DNA of 64,000 bases. Source: Dipteris shenzhenensis (Eukaryota; Polypodiophyta; Polypodiopsida; Gleicheniales). Under the pieces are notes generated by a model, which had not been told where the DNA came from, did not search any database, and saw nothing but the letters and a program-made list of their open reading frames with translations. Position 1 is the first letter of the stretch, and each line of letters begins with the position of its first letter. This document shows positions 45,969-58,400 of this stretch, piece by piece. The stretch is from assembly GCA_047967505.1 (NCBI GenBank), contig CM106538.1. One strand, 5' to 3'. The position numbers were made by a program, and so were the translations under genes.

Positions 45969-48900
45969 TCAATAGCATTTTCACATGAAGGATATCTTCA
46001 TCACTATCACGTGTGATGATCAAATCATCAACATAAATGACAAGCAACATTATGCCTTTCTCTGTTTTTCTCACATAAAGTGAGAAATCTGCCGTGGAAA
46101 TCTGAAAGCCAATAGTGACAAGATACTGTCCTATCTTGTCAAACCATGCTCTGGGTGCTTGCTTTAAGCCATATAAGGCTTTCTTCAACTTGTAGACAAC
46201 AACATGCACATAACTTGGTGGCTGCTCCATATAGACCTCTTCTTGCAAATCACCATGCAAAAAAGCATTCTTTACATCCATCTGATGTAAAGACCATCCC
46301 TTCGATGCAGCCATAGCAATGATTGCTCTTATAGTTGCCATCCTTGCAACCGGACTTAATGTTTCTTCATAATCAATGCCATATGTCTGTGCATACCCCT
46401 TGACAACTAATCTTGCCTTGTATCTTCTCACAGAACCATCTAAATTGTGCTTGACCTTATAAACCCACTTAGAGCCAATTGCATTCTTGTCTTTAGGCAA
46501 AGGCACCAATTCCCATGTAGCATTTTCTTCCAAGGCATCCATTTCTTCATCCATGGCTTTCTCCCATTTTTCTTTTTTCATGGCTTGCTGAAAAGAAGTG
46601 GGTTCTGCTTTTTGTATCACTTTGACCATATAGGCACAGTGAATGGCTGTAAATCCATCATATTTCAGCCTATCCAGAGGATACTTAACTCTGGTAGACC
46701 TGAGCAAAATAGGCTCACTACCAGGTGCTCTCAAAACATCCCTTGTCTTCCTTACACCAGGTGTAACAATAGAAGGAATACCCAACTCATCATCAAGGCT
46801 CTGTTCTGAGCCACTGGATTCACCATCCACATAAGAATGACCTGCATTCACATCAACCATGGGCTGATCTACTTTCTCTTTTCCTTTTCGTGATACTTGC
46901 ATACCACTATTTGCATTGCTTTGAGGAGATTCTCTTGATCTCAATCTGCCTATGTCCATGGCAAAGTTTGTGAACCACTACTAGAGGACACTACAGGTCC
47001 ACTAATATTTTGTGATTGCTGCTGTGAATTCTGTGCAACATTACCATTTTGTGCATCTACATCATCAATCACATTTACTGGTTTATACCAGCTGCTCATC
47101 TCATAAAAAACAACATCTTTGCTCACTGTAAACTTACAAGTAGAAGGGTTATAGCATTTATACCCTTTCTGCTGCAGAGAATAACCAATAAAGATGCACT
47201 TCTCAGCTTTTGGATCCAACTTGGATCTCAACTTATCTGGCACATGAACCTAGGCAATGCAACCAAAAAATTTCAAATGAGAAATATCTGGTTTCCTACC
47301 AGTATACCTCTCTTCTGGTGTCATGCCCTGTATTGCTGCAGTGGGAGTCCTGTTCATTATGTAGACTGCTGTAGCAACTGCTTCAGCCCAATAATAATCG
47401 TTGAGCATGGCACGAGATACCTCTCCAATATGCCTATTTTTCCTTTCTGCAAGTCCATTTTGCTGTGGGGTATGGCTGCATGAATATTGCTGCTTTATGC
47501 CATGCTCCTGCAGGAACCTTGCAAACTCATTTAAGAGGTACTCTCCCCCTCCATCTGACCTTAGGCATTCTATTTGCAAGCCTGTTTCTTTCTCAACCAT
47601 AGCTTTAAAAGCTTTGAAATGCCCAAACACTTCACTTTTCTTTTTCATAAAGTACACCCAAACTTTTTTGCTGTAGTCATCAATAAAAGTGACAAAATAA
47701 TGACAGCCTCCAATAGATGCAGCTTTAGTAGTCCACACATCAGAGTGGATTAATTCCAATGGCCTCTTACTCTCTTGAACATGTCTAGGAGATGGTTTCC
47801 TTGCCTTTTTTCCAAATTGACAGGATTCACATACCTTATGCATTTCTACAACCTTGAACTTAGGCAATCCTGCAACAATATTTTGGGCCTGCATTAATTT
47901 AAGTCGATGTACATTAACATGACCAATGCGTTTATGCCAAATATCAATATCTGCAACTACACCGGTCCCATGTGCAAACATTGCTGCACTCAATTCAGGC
48001 ATGTCCGCATCCAACGTAAGCATCCTGCCCTTCTTCTTCCCTTTTGCTATCAAGCGACCTTTATTTTTCATATCCTCAACAAAGCATCCATGAGGATTAA
48101 ATCTGACCTGCAAGCCCCGCTCAACCATTTGACCAACAGAAACCAGGTTCGTGGTGATTTCCGAACATGAAATACATCAGACAAGTATTTCTTTCTCCCA
48201 TCGTGCCTAGACAAAGGAATTTTACCAATCTGCTTAATAGGATGTGCAGTATCATCACCAGTCTCCACAAATCTTGGTCTTTCCATTTTCCTTGCATCCT
48301 GCATCCATTTTGCATGACCTGTCATGTGGTTTGATGCACCTGAGTCAACATACCACACATCATTGCTTTCTTCTGCACTTGTCACAGAATTGGTCATGTG
48401 CTGCACCATAAACAAATGCTCATTTCTGTCATCACCCTGTCTACTAGAGGATTCATAATTGCCTTGCTGCAATTTTCCATTCATAATGTCATTCTGCTTT
48501 TTATAGCAGTCTTTAGCCATATGACCCATTTTACCATAGTAATAGCATTCAACATTGCTGTTTGCATTTTGGCCTCTCTGCCATCCACCACGACCTCTTT
48601 GGCTCCCCCTGCCTCTAAGGTTACCACGTCCTTCTCCATAGGACTGGTTTTCTTTAATTTGCTGCATATTCTGATTTCTGCCATGGCCTCCAGATCGGCC
48701 TGCTCTACCTCTGCCTCTACCTCTTCCAGCATTTGAGTAGATGACAGTTTCTTTTGAAGTTCCTCCTAAAGAAGATGCACCACCATTTCTCTGCTCTTCA
48801 GAAATTAAAAGAGCAATCAACTCCTCAAAATTAGGAAATTTTTTACGGACGGCAATGGATGTCCGAAACTATGCATAATCCTTTCCTAGACCATTCAAGG

Positions 48901-49371
48901 TCACAGAAACTAAATCATCATCTTCCACTTGTGACCCAATGGAAGCAAGTGCATCTGCAATCTTCTTCACCTTCATGTGGTAGTCATTGATGCTCATATT
49001 TTCTCTCTGCACATTATGTAACTCCTCCTTGAGCTGCATTTCCTAGCTTGCGTATTTTTGCTGAACATTTTTGTCAAAGTATCCCATGCCTCCTTCGGCG
49101 TGCTTGCATCCTGAATATGCACAATCATAGAATCTGAAATACTGATGGACAACCAATAAATAACTTTTCTGGCTCTCTCATGCCATCCTTTAAATGCGTG
49201 CAACTCCTGTTGATTGGGAAAATTAGGAATAACTGGTTCTTGTTCAGCTCCAGTAATGAACTCCCAATAGCCTCTTCCCTTGAGGAAATTCGTCATTCTA
49301 AACTTCCATGCTGGGAAGTTGTTCTTGTCAAGCTTTTCAGTGACTATTTGTGAAAGAGCATCAGATGCCAT
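45969..49371 (-). pseudogene. Copia-1 gag-pol, 5' part (disabled, split by element 2)
   Basis: Minus-strand Ty1/Copia polyprotein. Gag starts at ATG 49371 (MASDALSQIVTEKLDKNNF). The zinc knuckle reads CYYYGKMGHMAKDC, with the second Cys replaced by Tyr. Protease motif is VDSGASNHM. Integrase has a zinc finger and the D-D-E residues in HSDVW, FIDDYS and NGLAERKN. RT runs to VIYVDDLII. The order gag-protease-integrase-RT is that of Copia. Disablements: frameshifts near 49010, 48140 and 46955, and TAG at about 47250. The frame is interrupted at LLK by element 2 and resumes at 27331. Confidence 0.9.
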
Positions 49372-49867
49372 TATAGAACACTGCAAAAATATTCTGTCAC
49401 TGCAAAAAACACAACTTCTACCTCACAAGGGCAAATCTGCAAAACTAACGAAAGTGGTATTTGACCACACAGTCACTTCCTAGTGACGATTTTGCATCAA
49501 TAGGCAATCAGAATGATTATGTCACTCCCAATATCTTTGCACACAGGCATACGATGCAATTTTGGTAGCAACTTTTCACCGACCTGCAGAACAATGGTCG
49601 CACAGCAAAAATAGGGCACCTTTCTGAGTGCCTGCGGAGAACTTCCGCCACGAAAATGGGCCCCAAAATGGCCTCAAATCAAAAGAATAATGTAACCTAG
49701 GGCTTTGCCTTGTCCCACAAAGGGAGTCTCAATCTTGCACTCTTGCACTTTTCGGCTGTGCTACCTACAGAGATTTGCTCCCAAACTCAAAAAAGGAAAG
49801 CAACACTGATCCTCTTACCAAGACACTGTGAACTTGGTTTGCTTCCTTGAGCTCCTTACCATGAACC

Positions 49868-49881
49868 GAGCTCTCATACCA
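49868..49881 (-). other. Primer-binding site of Copia-1
   Basis: Minus strand TGGTATGAGAGCTC, one mismatch from the TGGTATCAGAGC site complementary to plant initiator-Met tRNA (compare 55407-55418 in Copia-2). It directly follows the LTR end ...TTCACA. About 0.5 kb of untranslated leader separates it from gag. Confidence 0.75.
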
Positions 49882-50174
49882 TGTGAAGAGAGTGGGAGAG
49901 AAGTAAGGAGTCTCACTTGTAGCTTTCTCACATACACAATGGGGGAATACACACAAAGGTGGAGGCTGAAAATAGTTTTCCTCTTCTTAGTTGTGAAAGC
50001 CAAAAGAACTCTCTCTTAGTACAAAAGGAATAGATGAACCCTATATGTGGGTCTCAAACCAAACTCAGCTAACCTAGGTGGCATACTAACTGAGCCACTA
50101 ACTAGAGTACATAAAGATAACTATCATCCAGCTATTATTCATGGGCGGTGTACCAACCGCATCTGTAGCTAACA
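49882..50174 (-). repeat. 5' LTR of Copia-1 (~293 bp)
   Basis: Read on the minus strand it starts TGTTAGCTACAG and ends CTCTCTTCACA next to the primer site. The end adjoining the primer site is firm. The outer boundary is chosen from the TGTTA start because no second LTR is available for comparison. Confidence 0.55.
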
Positions 50175-52721
50175 AGTCGATGACATAAATGCACAACGGT
50201 CACCCTAGCATATCACGAGTGGAGCTGGATATCTCAACAACAAGAAGCTCAAAATATGCGTCAACTTAAAAAATGTGAATGCCGCCACAATTAGAGATCA
50301 CGATCCCCTACCCTTAACAGAAATAATGTTGGAAAAGGTGGTAGGTTCATAAATATATAGCTTCTTGAATGGCTTCATTGGCTATAGCCAAGTGCAAATC
50401 GGTCCTAAAGACCAATCAAAAATAGCATTTGCTATAGAATGGGGTATTTTTGCATATAGAGTTGTGCCATTCAGCCTTTGTAATGCCCCGGCCACATTCC
50501 AGTGAGTCATGTTCACAGCTTTCAAGTCATTTCTGAATAAGTTTTTACAGGTGTTCTTGGATGATTTGTGCATCCATTCAAACAAAAAAGACCACTTCAA
50601 ATGTCTTGAAGCAGTACTAATCAAATGCAAGGAGTATGGCATCTCCCTAAATCCAACAAAATGCCAGTTCATGGTCACCCACAGAGTTGTTTTGGGACAC
50701 ATCGTCTCTCAACATGGGATTGCAACTAACATGGACAAAATCAAAATCATCATGGAATTGCCTCCTCCTACAAATTTCAAAGGTGTACAGGTCTTTATGG
50801 GACATGCCGGCTATTATAGAAGATTTTATATTGCGGTATGCCATGATAGCTAGACCACTTTACAAATTATTAGTGGAATTCTTATGGACCAAAGAGTGCG
50901 ACCAAGCCTTTGAGCTTTTAAAGTGGTGCCTAATCATAGATCCCATCCTTATATCTCCCAATTGGGATATTGATTTTCATGTTCATACTGATGGATCCAA
51001 GTATGCAATTGGGAGTGTACTTTTTCAACTTGGTGAACATAAGAAAGACTACCCATTCTACTTCGCCAGTTGACAACTCAATGATGCAGAGATCAACTAT
51101 ACCACCACAGAAAGAGAAGCCCTAGCAATGGTGTATAGTGTAAAGAAATTTTGGCACTATCTACTGGCAAATGATTTTGTCTTCTACACCGACCATCAAG
51201 CATTGCTTTATCTTGTGAACCATCCATGTACAACAAGAAGAATAACCAGATGGCTCCTCTTGCTTCGAGAATTCAACTTCAAAGTAGTGGTCAGCAAAGG
51301 TGCCCAACACTACATTGCCGATCACATGTCTCGTGTCAAGTCGGGAGAAGAAGCCACTGGAGTAGAAGATGACTTACCAAATGCCACACTATTTCAAATA
51401 GACACTGTTCCAAAGTGGTGTGGAGATATCATTAAATACTTGACGGCAGGAAGACCACCCCATGAAATGAAAGCAGTAGATGCCAAAAAATTGATTCTAA
51501 AGGCTGCACTCTATCAACTCATTGCAGGACAACTGTACAAGATGGGCACGAACCAGATAAATATTAAGAAGATGTGTAATGCCTCATGAGCTCATGCCAA
51601 TCCTAAGTGAAGTCCATGAAGGCATTGCAGGAGGACACTTTCAAGGGGAAGCCATAGCAAGAAAAGTTCTCCTTGTAGGCTACTAGTGGCCAACACTATG
51701 GGCAGATACCTATGAATATGTAAAAGGCTGTGATGTATGCCAACGGACTACTAAACCACAACACAAAGTCTTCAATCCCCTAACAACAGTTGTTGCACAA
51801 AAACCATTTGAAAAATGGGGGATTGACTATGTGGGTCCCATACATCCCACAACAAAAAGAACACAGGCATGCTACATCATTGTGGCCACTTATTACTTTA
51901 CAAAATGGGATGAAGATAAAGCAGTTAGAAAGGCAGATGCCAGAAGCACAGCAAAATTCTTATACAAAAATGTGATCACCCGATTTGGATGCCCCATTGA
52001 AATTATGTCGGATAGAGGCACACATTTTGTCAATGAGGTAATCCAAGAACTCTTGTCTAGCTTCATGGTAATCCATAGAAAAAGCACACCCTACTACCCC
52101 CAAGGGAATGAACATGCCAAATCCACCAACAAAATAATATGCATTATCCTCACCAAGGTAGTAGAACCACAGCGTTCTGATTGGGCAAAGAAACTGAATG
52201 CAACCTTATGGGCATACAGAACCACATTCAAGGTCAGTACAGGGAACACACCTTTTCAATTGGTGTACGGCCTTGAAGTTGTGGTCCCACTCGAATTTGT
52301 AATACCAAGTCTATGCACAGCAGTACAGGAATGCATGGGAGACCATGAATCCTTGCAAGAAAGGCTCTATCAGTTGGAGAAGCATACAGAGACAAGACTA
52401 GTCGCCTACCATGCCATGACAATAGAAAAACGCAGAAGAAAGGCATGGTTTGATAGAAATCTGAAAGCTAAAGACATCAAGGAAGGCGACTTAGTCCTAT
52501 TATACAATGCCAAAGTACACAAGGGGAAACTGAAGTATCTAGGTCATGGACCCTATCGAGTACGAAAGATGAATCCCATAGGAGCTGTGCTACTAGAAAC
52601 ATTGGATAGAGTCCAATTCAACACAACAATAAATGGGAGCCGACTAAAGTGCTACTACTTCAACACGCAAGCCATCCCCGACAAAAATGAAGATTTGGGA
52701 AACCAAGTCTTCCTTAGTTAG
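50175..52721 (+). pseudogene. Gypsy-type pol fragment (RT, RNase H, integrase; disabled)
   Basis: Plus-strand Ty3/Gypsy pol beginning inside the RT (KLKICVNLKNVN, FSLCNAPATFQ, then VFLDDL in place of YxDD), followed by RNase H (HVHTDGSKYAIG, YTDHQALLY), a GGH...C..C integrase zinc finger (51595-51750), and an integrase core with WGIDYVGP and SDRGTHF. The expected Glu in the GxxExTNK-type motif is Lys (GNEHAKSTNK). The C-terminal GDLVLLYNAK...GPYRV segment ends at TAG 52719-52721. Gag, protease and the N-terminal RT are missing. Stops (near 50355, 50502 and 51073) and frameshifts (near 50850 and 51590) disable it. The sharp start next to the Copia-1 LTR suggests that Copia-1 inserted into this element. 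Confidence 0.88.
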
Positions 52722-53627
52722 GATTAGATTGTATCACGAGTACTCACTAGCATATGCATGTTTTTGCACATATAGTTTGCACTAGATTGTTACATGCACA
52801 CTCACTAGCATATGCACGTTTTTGCACATTTAGGAAGACCTAATCGATTTCATATTAGGGATGATTGAGTCTTAGTTTCCCTATTAAATCCCACAAATAA
52901 GCATATACTTAGGTATATCACGTGCACTCACACAATTTTGCATAGGCACATAATAGATTGCATCAATAATAGTATCACACCCTTTCATTCCATACTCTCA
53001 AAGCATGCAATGAATTCATAAGCAGGACAAGAAGCTATGCCAAAACTCAAGATGAATTGGCAAAAGATTCTGAAGCCTTAGCAACGAGACCCCCACCAAA
53101 CATCACAGTCGTCTCCTATATGCAAAAATATCAGACTTCCATACAAACTTATCTACAAGCTCGATGATACGGGTGCAATCGCATCCAACATTATGCAAGA
53201 TAGCAAGGAATGCAAGCCTCAACAACAAGACCCTTGCCCAAACCTCTTACCAAGAAGATTCAATGGCAGAGTCCACAACCTCAACAACAAGATCCCCTCT
53301 GAAATTCACAGCCGTCTACCCCTCCTTAAGAGGAGATAAGCTTCCTAACTATAGACCACAAATTGTATGGTGCAAAAGCATTACAGTAGGAATGACTCGA
53401 ATGCAACAAGCTCAACAGTCACTGGGTTACGCACATGGCATCCCAACTCTGAAATCAAAATAAGCCATAACCCGAGGACGGGTAATAAAATGGATCCGAG
53501 AGTAGGTTGTCTCTATGCCAACATGGACTTAGGTAGAACAGAATGTGTGTGTAGAGTAGCGGCAAAGCTCCCCTTGTACTTGCATAAGGCTAGAAATAAT
53601 CCCTCTTAGAAATCCAACTTGGATGTT
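52722..53627. other. Non-coding region downstream of Gypsy pol
   Basis: No gene supported. 'actcactagcatatgca' plus 'gtttttgcacat' is repeated with a 58-bp spacing (52742 and 52800), and 'cctcaacaacaaga' recurs near 53217 and 53278. It may contain remnants of the Gypsy 3' untranslated region, but no LTR pair can be defined. Confidence 0.4.
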
Positions 53628-54117
53628 CTACATGCAAGTTCTACATGCAACTCCTACATGCGAGTTGTACATGCGAGTTGTACATGCAAGTTCTACATAC
53701 GACTTCTACATACAACTCCTACATGCAACTCCTACATGCGAGTTGTACATGCAAGTTCTACATGCAACTCCTACATGCAAGTTGTACATGTGAGTTCTAC
53801 ATGCAATTTCTACATACAACTTCTACATACAACTACATGCAACTCCTACATGTGAGTTGTACATGTGAGTTCTACATGCAAGTTCTACATGCGAGTTGTA
53901 CATGCGAGTTCTACATGCAAGTTCTACATACGACTTGTACATGCGAGTTCTACATGCAAGTTCTACATACGACTTCTACATACAACTCCTACATGCAACT
54001 CCTACATGCGAGTTGTACATGCGAGTTGTACATGCAAGTTCTACATACGACTTCTACATGCAACTTCTATATGCAAGTTCTACATGTAGAGAGAGAATGT
54101 GTTACAATTCCTACATG
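53628..54117. repeat. 13-bp minisatellite (about 38 copies)
   Basis: Unit (c/g)tacatgc(a/g)a(g/c)t(t/c), as in CTACATGCAAGTT, CTACATGCAACTC and GTACATGCGAGTT. Variant units are arranged in mixed order over about 490 bp. Because 13 is coprime to 3, every frame cycles through a 13-residue peptide. This explains the Cys/His/Met-rich open frames, which are not genes. Confidence 0.93.
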
Positions 54118-54141
54118 CAGAGAGAGAAGCTCTCCAACTTG

Positions 54142-54149
54142 TATAAATA
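54142..54149 (+). promoter_or_regulatory. TATA-box-like element
   Basis: TATAAATA in the context cttgTATAAATAccccataatgg, just after the 13-bp minisatellite, followed by 'gaatgaagcccacactctttgg'. It could be an LTR promoter of an unrecognised element. No start-supported gene follows within 300 bp; the next 150 bp is CTCCTC-rich. Confidence 0.3.
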
Positions 54150-54674
54150 CCCCATAATGGAATGAAGCCCACACTCTTTGGGGAATTGTGTTGAGTTCTA
54201 CTTTGGTCTTCCAAGCAATCGTCTCAAGTGTCCATGCTTCCTTGCACTCCACATCCAAAAGCATGTTCTAACCTTGCAACTCCTCCTCCCCTCTCCTCCA
54301 ACCTTGCAACCCATCCTCTCCCTCTCCTCCTCCCTCCTCCTCCTCCCTTCTTCTCCTCCCTCGTCCTCGTCCTCCTCCCTCCTCCACTCCATGAAGGAAA
54401 ATTTAGTCAATGGTGAAAATAACAAGGTGACAAACCACTATATGGCTTGCAAGGATAAAGATGCCAATGATTAAGGAGTTGAAAGATGCCAATCATTAAA
54501 CTCCAAGACTTTGCCTATTGGATTTAGCATGAGGTATGTAATGCTTAGGTCATGGGTAGAAAGGTCTTTAAGGCACAAACCTTCAAGGCTTCCACAATAG
54601 TTGTAGCAGCCCTCAATCCTGGTCCTGCTGTCCCTGCCCCCAACTCAAGAATCGAACCATTTGGAGGACACAAC

Positions 54675-55406
54675 TGTTAGATATCAATGCTCCACTCTCG
54701 TGTAACTATGCGGGAACTAGCTAACTCTACTTGTAAGCCCCCCATATGAGGACAAGGCATTTGAGTAGCTCGATTATCCGGTAGGTCTTGGTTTGGACAC
54801 CAGATGGGGGCCATGTGTGGCTTGATGGCTAGACGGCTTCAGATACAGTTGGCACACCGCCAACTAGGCTACATGCAAGTGCAGGAAGGCATCCCTTGAC
54901 TGACCGCACTGAGGGTAGACGGAGCATTTCTCGAGGTAGCCCACTCTCAGGTTGCGGGGCCCGTTTGGAGCCTCAGATGATCTCGGATGGCTCTAGGCCG
55001 AACAGTGATCGTAGGTCAGTTGCTCTGTTTTGTGCACCGGTTCTATTGTATGGTCGGTGGCCTATTTTGGGACCGACCCTCAATTGACTGTTTTGGGCGA
55101 ACTGGGTCGGTCATCCAATTGAGCCTAACCAACTACGACTGGTGGCTATATAAGAGCAAGCCCGTGAAGCCCATTTCATCACTGGCTACAGCAACCCTGA
55201 TTCCTTAGCATCTAGCCTCCGTCTTCTACTATTTCTAGCATGCCATCGAAGCTTCTTTCACAGGAGCGCACGGTTGGGAGGCAGCGCCATCTATTGTATC
55301 AGTTCTACAGTAATCAAATTTTTGATTCTCCATACTATCTTGTTTTCTCTCTTGCGTACGAGATCCTGTTATCTATTGAGCACAGACGTTGTATTATTTT
55401 CTTACA
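54675..55406 (+). repeat. 5' LTR of Copia-2 (732 bp)
   Basis: Begins TGTTAGATATC and ends TTTTCTTACA. A TATATAA box lies at 55147-55153. By hand alignment it differs from the 3' LTR at about 52 of 732 positions (roughly 7 percent), mostly transitions, with no length change. Confidence 0.96.
55147..55153 (+). promoter_or_regulatory. TATA box of the Copia-2 5' LTR
   Basis: TATATAA in 'ggctatataagagcaagccc', conserved in the 3' LTR at 59946-59952. It is the likely start-site determinant for the genomic transcript. Confidence 0.7.
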
Positions 55407-55418
55407 TGGTATCAGAGC
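55407..55418 (+). other. Primer-binding site of Copia-2
   Basis: TGGTATCAGAGC immediately after the LTR end, the classic site complementary to the 3' end of plant initiator-Met tRNA. Confidence 0.93.
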
Positions 55419-55479
55419 TTGGACTCTAGCAAGAAGATTTGGTAGTGTGTTTCTATTTGCGAGCAGATTGTGAGAGGTG

Positions 55480-58400
55480 GCCTAGCCCACAAGACTGCGA
55501 ATCCCACCATTTGGCGAAAGCGAAAAGTTGGACGGCTCTAACTATCCACTTTGGAAGTTCAAGATGAAGACCATCCTAAGCGCATACGAGCTTTGGGACA
55601 CTGCTACTGGGGTGGACGTGAGGCCGGTTGCAAGACCAGGGATCCAGCCAATGCAGGACAACAGATAGTACCAACTGCAGATGAGATTCTCGCATGGACA
55701 AGAAGAAATGCAGATGCGCTATGTTCTATTGTCTGCAGTGTTAGTGATTCCGTCATGGTGTTAATTCAATATGTCACCACAGCAGAGGAGGCATGGATGG
55801 TCTTGAAAAATCAGTACAAGACCACGAATCAGACGCGGATTCAGAATCTGGAGACTCAACTTGCGAACGAAAAATTGTCTGAGTCTGAAGCGACAGAGAA
55901 GTTCATCACCAGGGTGAAGAATATGTGCGATCAGATGACTGTGATTGGCATCACCATCACCAGCAAGAATCTAGCACGAAGGTGCATACAGATTCTCCCA
56001 CCAAAGTACGATGGTCTTGTTACAGCACTGAATACGCAGAACAGAAATCCACCCCTCAACTTTGAGGATTTCAGTGCAATGCTTCTGGAGGAGGAGATGC
56101 ATCAAAAGACGAGGACTGGAGAAGATTCGGCTTTCTGGACCGGATCAAAGAAAGGTAAGGGTAAGGACTCTGGTAACCCATCTTCTTCTGATGATAAAAA
56201 GAGAAAGAAGAAGATCAAGTGCTTCTATTGCAACAAGGCAGGGCACAAGCAGAATGAGTGCCGAAAGAAGATTGCAGATGAGAAGAACGGAGTAAAGAAA
56301 GAGTCCAGCAACAACGCGCAGGCAGTACCAATAGAGCTATTCATCGCAATTGAGGAGATTTGCACGGAGGCAGTTCATGTACTTGCGGATGAACCTTGGA
56401 TCATTGACAGTGGTGCATCATGCCACATGACCAGTCGAAAGGATTGGTATACCTCTCTACAGCCGGTAGGGAATGACATCATGGTAGTAGTCGGCAATGA
56501 TGCAAAATGTCCAAAAAAGGAAAAGGTATGATTGCTCTCAAGTCAGATGGAGTTGTAAAACAGTTGTTTGATGTTCTTTATGTGCCAGATATCAAGAGGA
56601 ACTTGTTGTCTGTTTCTGTGATCACGGATCGGGACCTCAAAGTTCAATTTGATAAGAATGGTGTGCAGATTCTGGATCTTCAAGGGAAGGTCATTGGTAA
56701 AGGTACACGGTGCAACAACATTTATGAACTCTCAGCTTTCAGTGCTCGAGCAGATGTGAAGAACACTAAGCTATGGCATGAGAGGTTTGGTCATCTAAAC
56801 CTTAGCTCTTTGAAGGAGATGCATAAAAGTGGAATGATTGCAGACCTGCCAGAAATTTCAGATCTGCCCGATGTATGTGAAGCTTGCATGATGGGCAAGC
56901 AGCATCGGCAGCCCTTTCCTAAAGAGGCCAGCAGGGCAAAGGCTCCTCTAGAGCTCGTTCACACGGACCTCTGCGGAAAGATGGAGATGGAAGCTTTGGG
57001 TGGTTCCTACTACTTCATGATGTTGATCGACGACTACAGTAGAAGGATATGGATATACTTCCTGAAGACGAAAGACGAGGCTTTCAGTAGGTTCAAGGAA
57101 TGGCATGTAATGGTCGAGAAAGAATCAGGGAGGAAGGTGAAGAAGCTGAGATCAGACAGAGGTGGAGAGTTCACATCGACTGAATTCGAAAGTTACTGCA
57201 AAAGTCACGAGATCAAGAGGCAGAAACCCCCGCCACATACATTAGAGCAAAATGGAGTAGTAGAACGCAAGATGCGCGTCATCTGTGAAATGGGCCGGAG
57301 TATGATAAAAGGGAAAGATTTGCCAAAGACTTTCTGGGCTGAAGCATGTAACACTGTAGTTTACATTCTCAATCGTAGCTACACGAAGGCTGTGAACGAG
57401 ATGACTCCACTGCAGGCCTTTTCTGGTAAGAAACCTTCAGCTGCACATTTCAGAGTTTTTGGATGAGACTGTTTTGTGCATGTCCCTGATGCTACCAGGA
57501 CCAAATGGGAACCGAAGAGCCGGAAGTGTATTTTCTTGGGCTACAGTGAAGAGGCGAAGGGTTACCGTCTCTATAACCCTGTTACCAAGAAGGTAGTTGT
57601 AAGTCGCGATGTGGTCTTCTCAGAAGAGCCGCATCAAATGGAGGAGGATGCTTCCTTCCGAGACAACCAGGACCAGGATATCCATCCAATACCGCCACCA
57701 ACAGCAAACCGAACTCCCCCAATGGTGCTTGGGAGGATTCAAGACAAAGAAGATGAAGAGAGCCTGCAGAACCACAATGGCAACGGCCATTCCCGAAGTG
57801 GGTAAAGTAGCTTTTGGATGGCAGAGAACCTCCAGCCATTGAGGAGAAACCATCCGAATACCGCCAGTCCAAGAGATTAGAGGAGCAAAGAAGGGCGCAG
57901 GAACACTTGGTCAACTATGCTTTGATGACTGAAGTGATCCATGCTAATGAACCCAAGTGTCTTGAAGAGGCACAGGGCGATGATAGGTGGATGGAGGCTA
58001 TGCAGTCAGAGTATGGCTCCATAATGAAGAACAACACTTGGGACCTTATGGATCGACCACCAAAACAGAAGGTAATCGGAACCAAGTGGGTGTACAAGAC
58101 CAGGTACAAGTCCGACGGCACGGATAAGTACAAGGCTCGGCTCATGGCGAAAGGATTTGCATAGGTACATGGTTTTGATTATCAAGATACTTTTGCTCCC
58201 ATAGCTTGACTAACCACAATTCACAGTGTTTTGGTTGTAGCTGCCCAGGGAAGTTGGCCCGTGTTTCAGATGGATGTGAAATCCACCTTTCTAAATGGAG
58301 ATCTCAAGGAGGAGGTATACATGGAACAACCACCAGGTTTTGGTAAAGTCTGCAAACTGAAGAAGGCACTTTACGGGCTGAAACTAGCCCCAGAGCATGG

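Larger units (their letters stand above)
45969..50174 (-). mobile_element. Copia-1 retrotransposon, 5' portion
   Basis: From the 5' LTR (49882-50174) through the tRNA primer site to the RT, truncated by the element 2 insertion. Only 164 bp more of it (27168-27331) is present in the window, and no 3' LTR is seen. Confidence 0.85.

Noticed and set aside
53164-53609. Two overlapping open frames of 99 and 80 codons after the Gypsy pol
   Set aside because: No recognisable domain, overlapping frames, and internal direct repeats. Likely chance frames in old element sequence.
53619-54165. Cys/His/Met-rich open frames resembling a metal-binding protein
   Set aside because: A 13-bp repeat read in three frames gives a cycling 13-residue peptide. 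There is no independent sign of coding.
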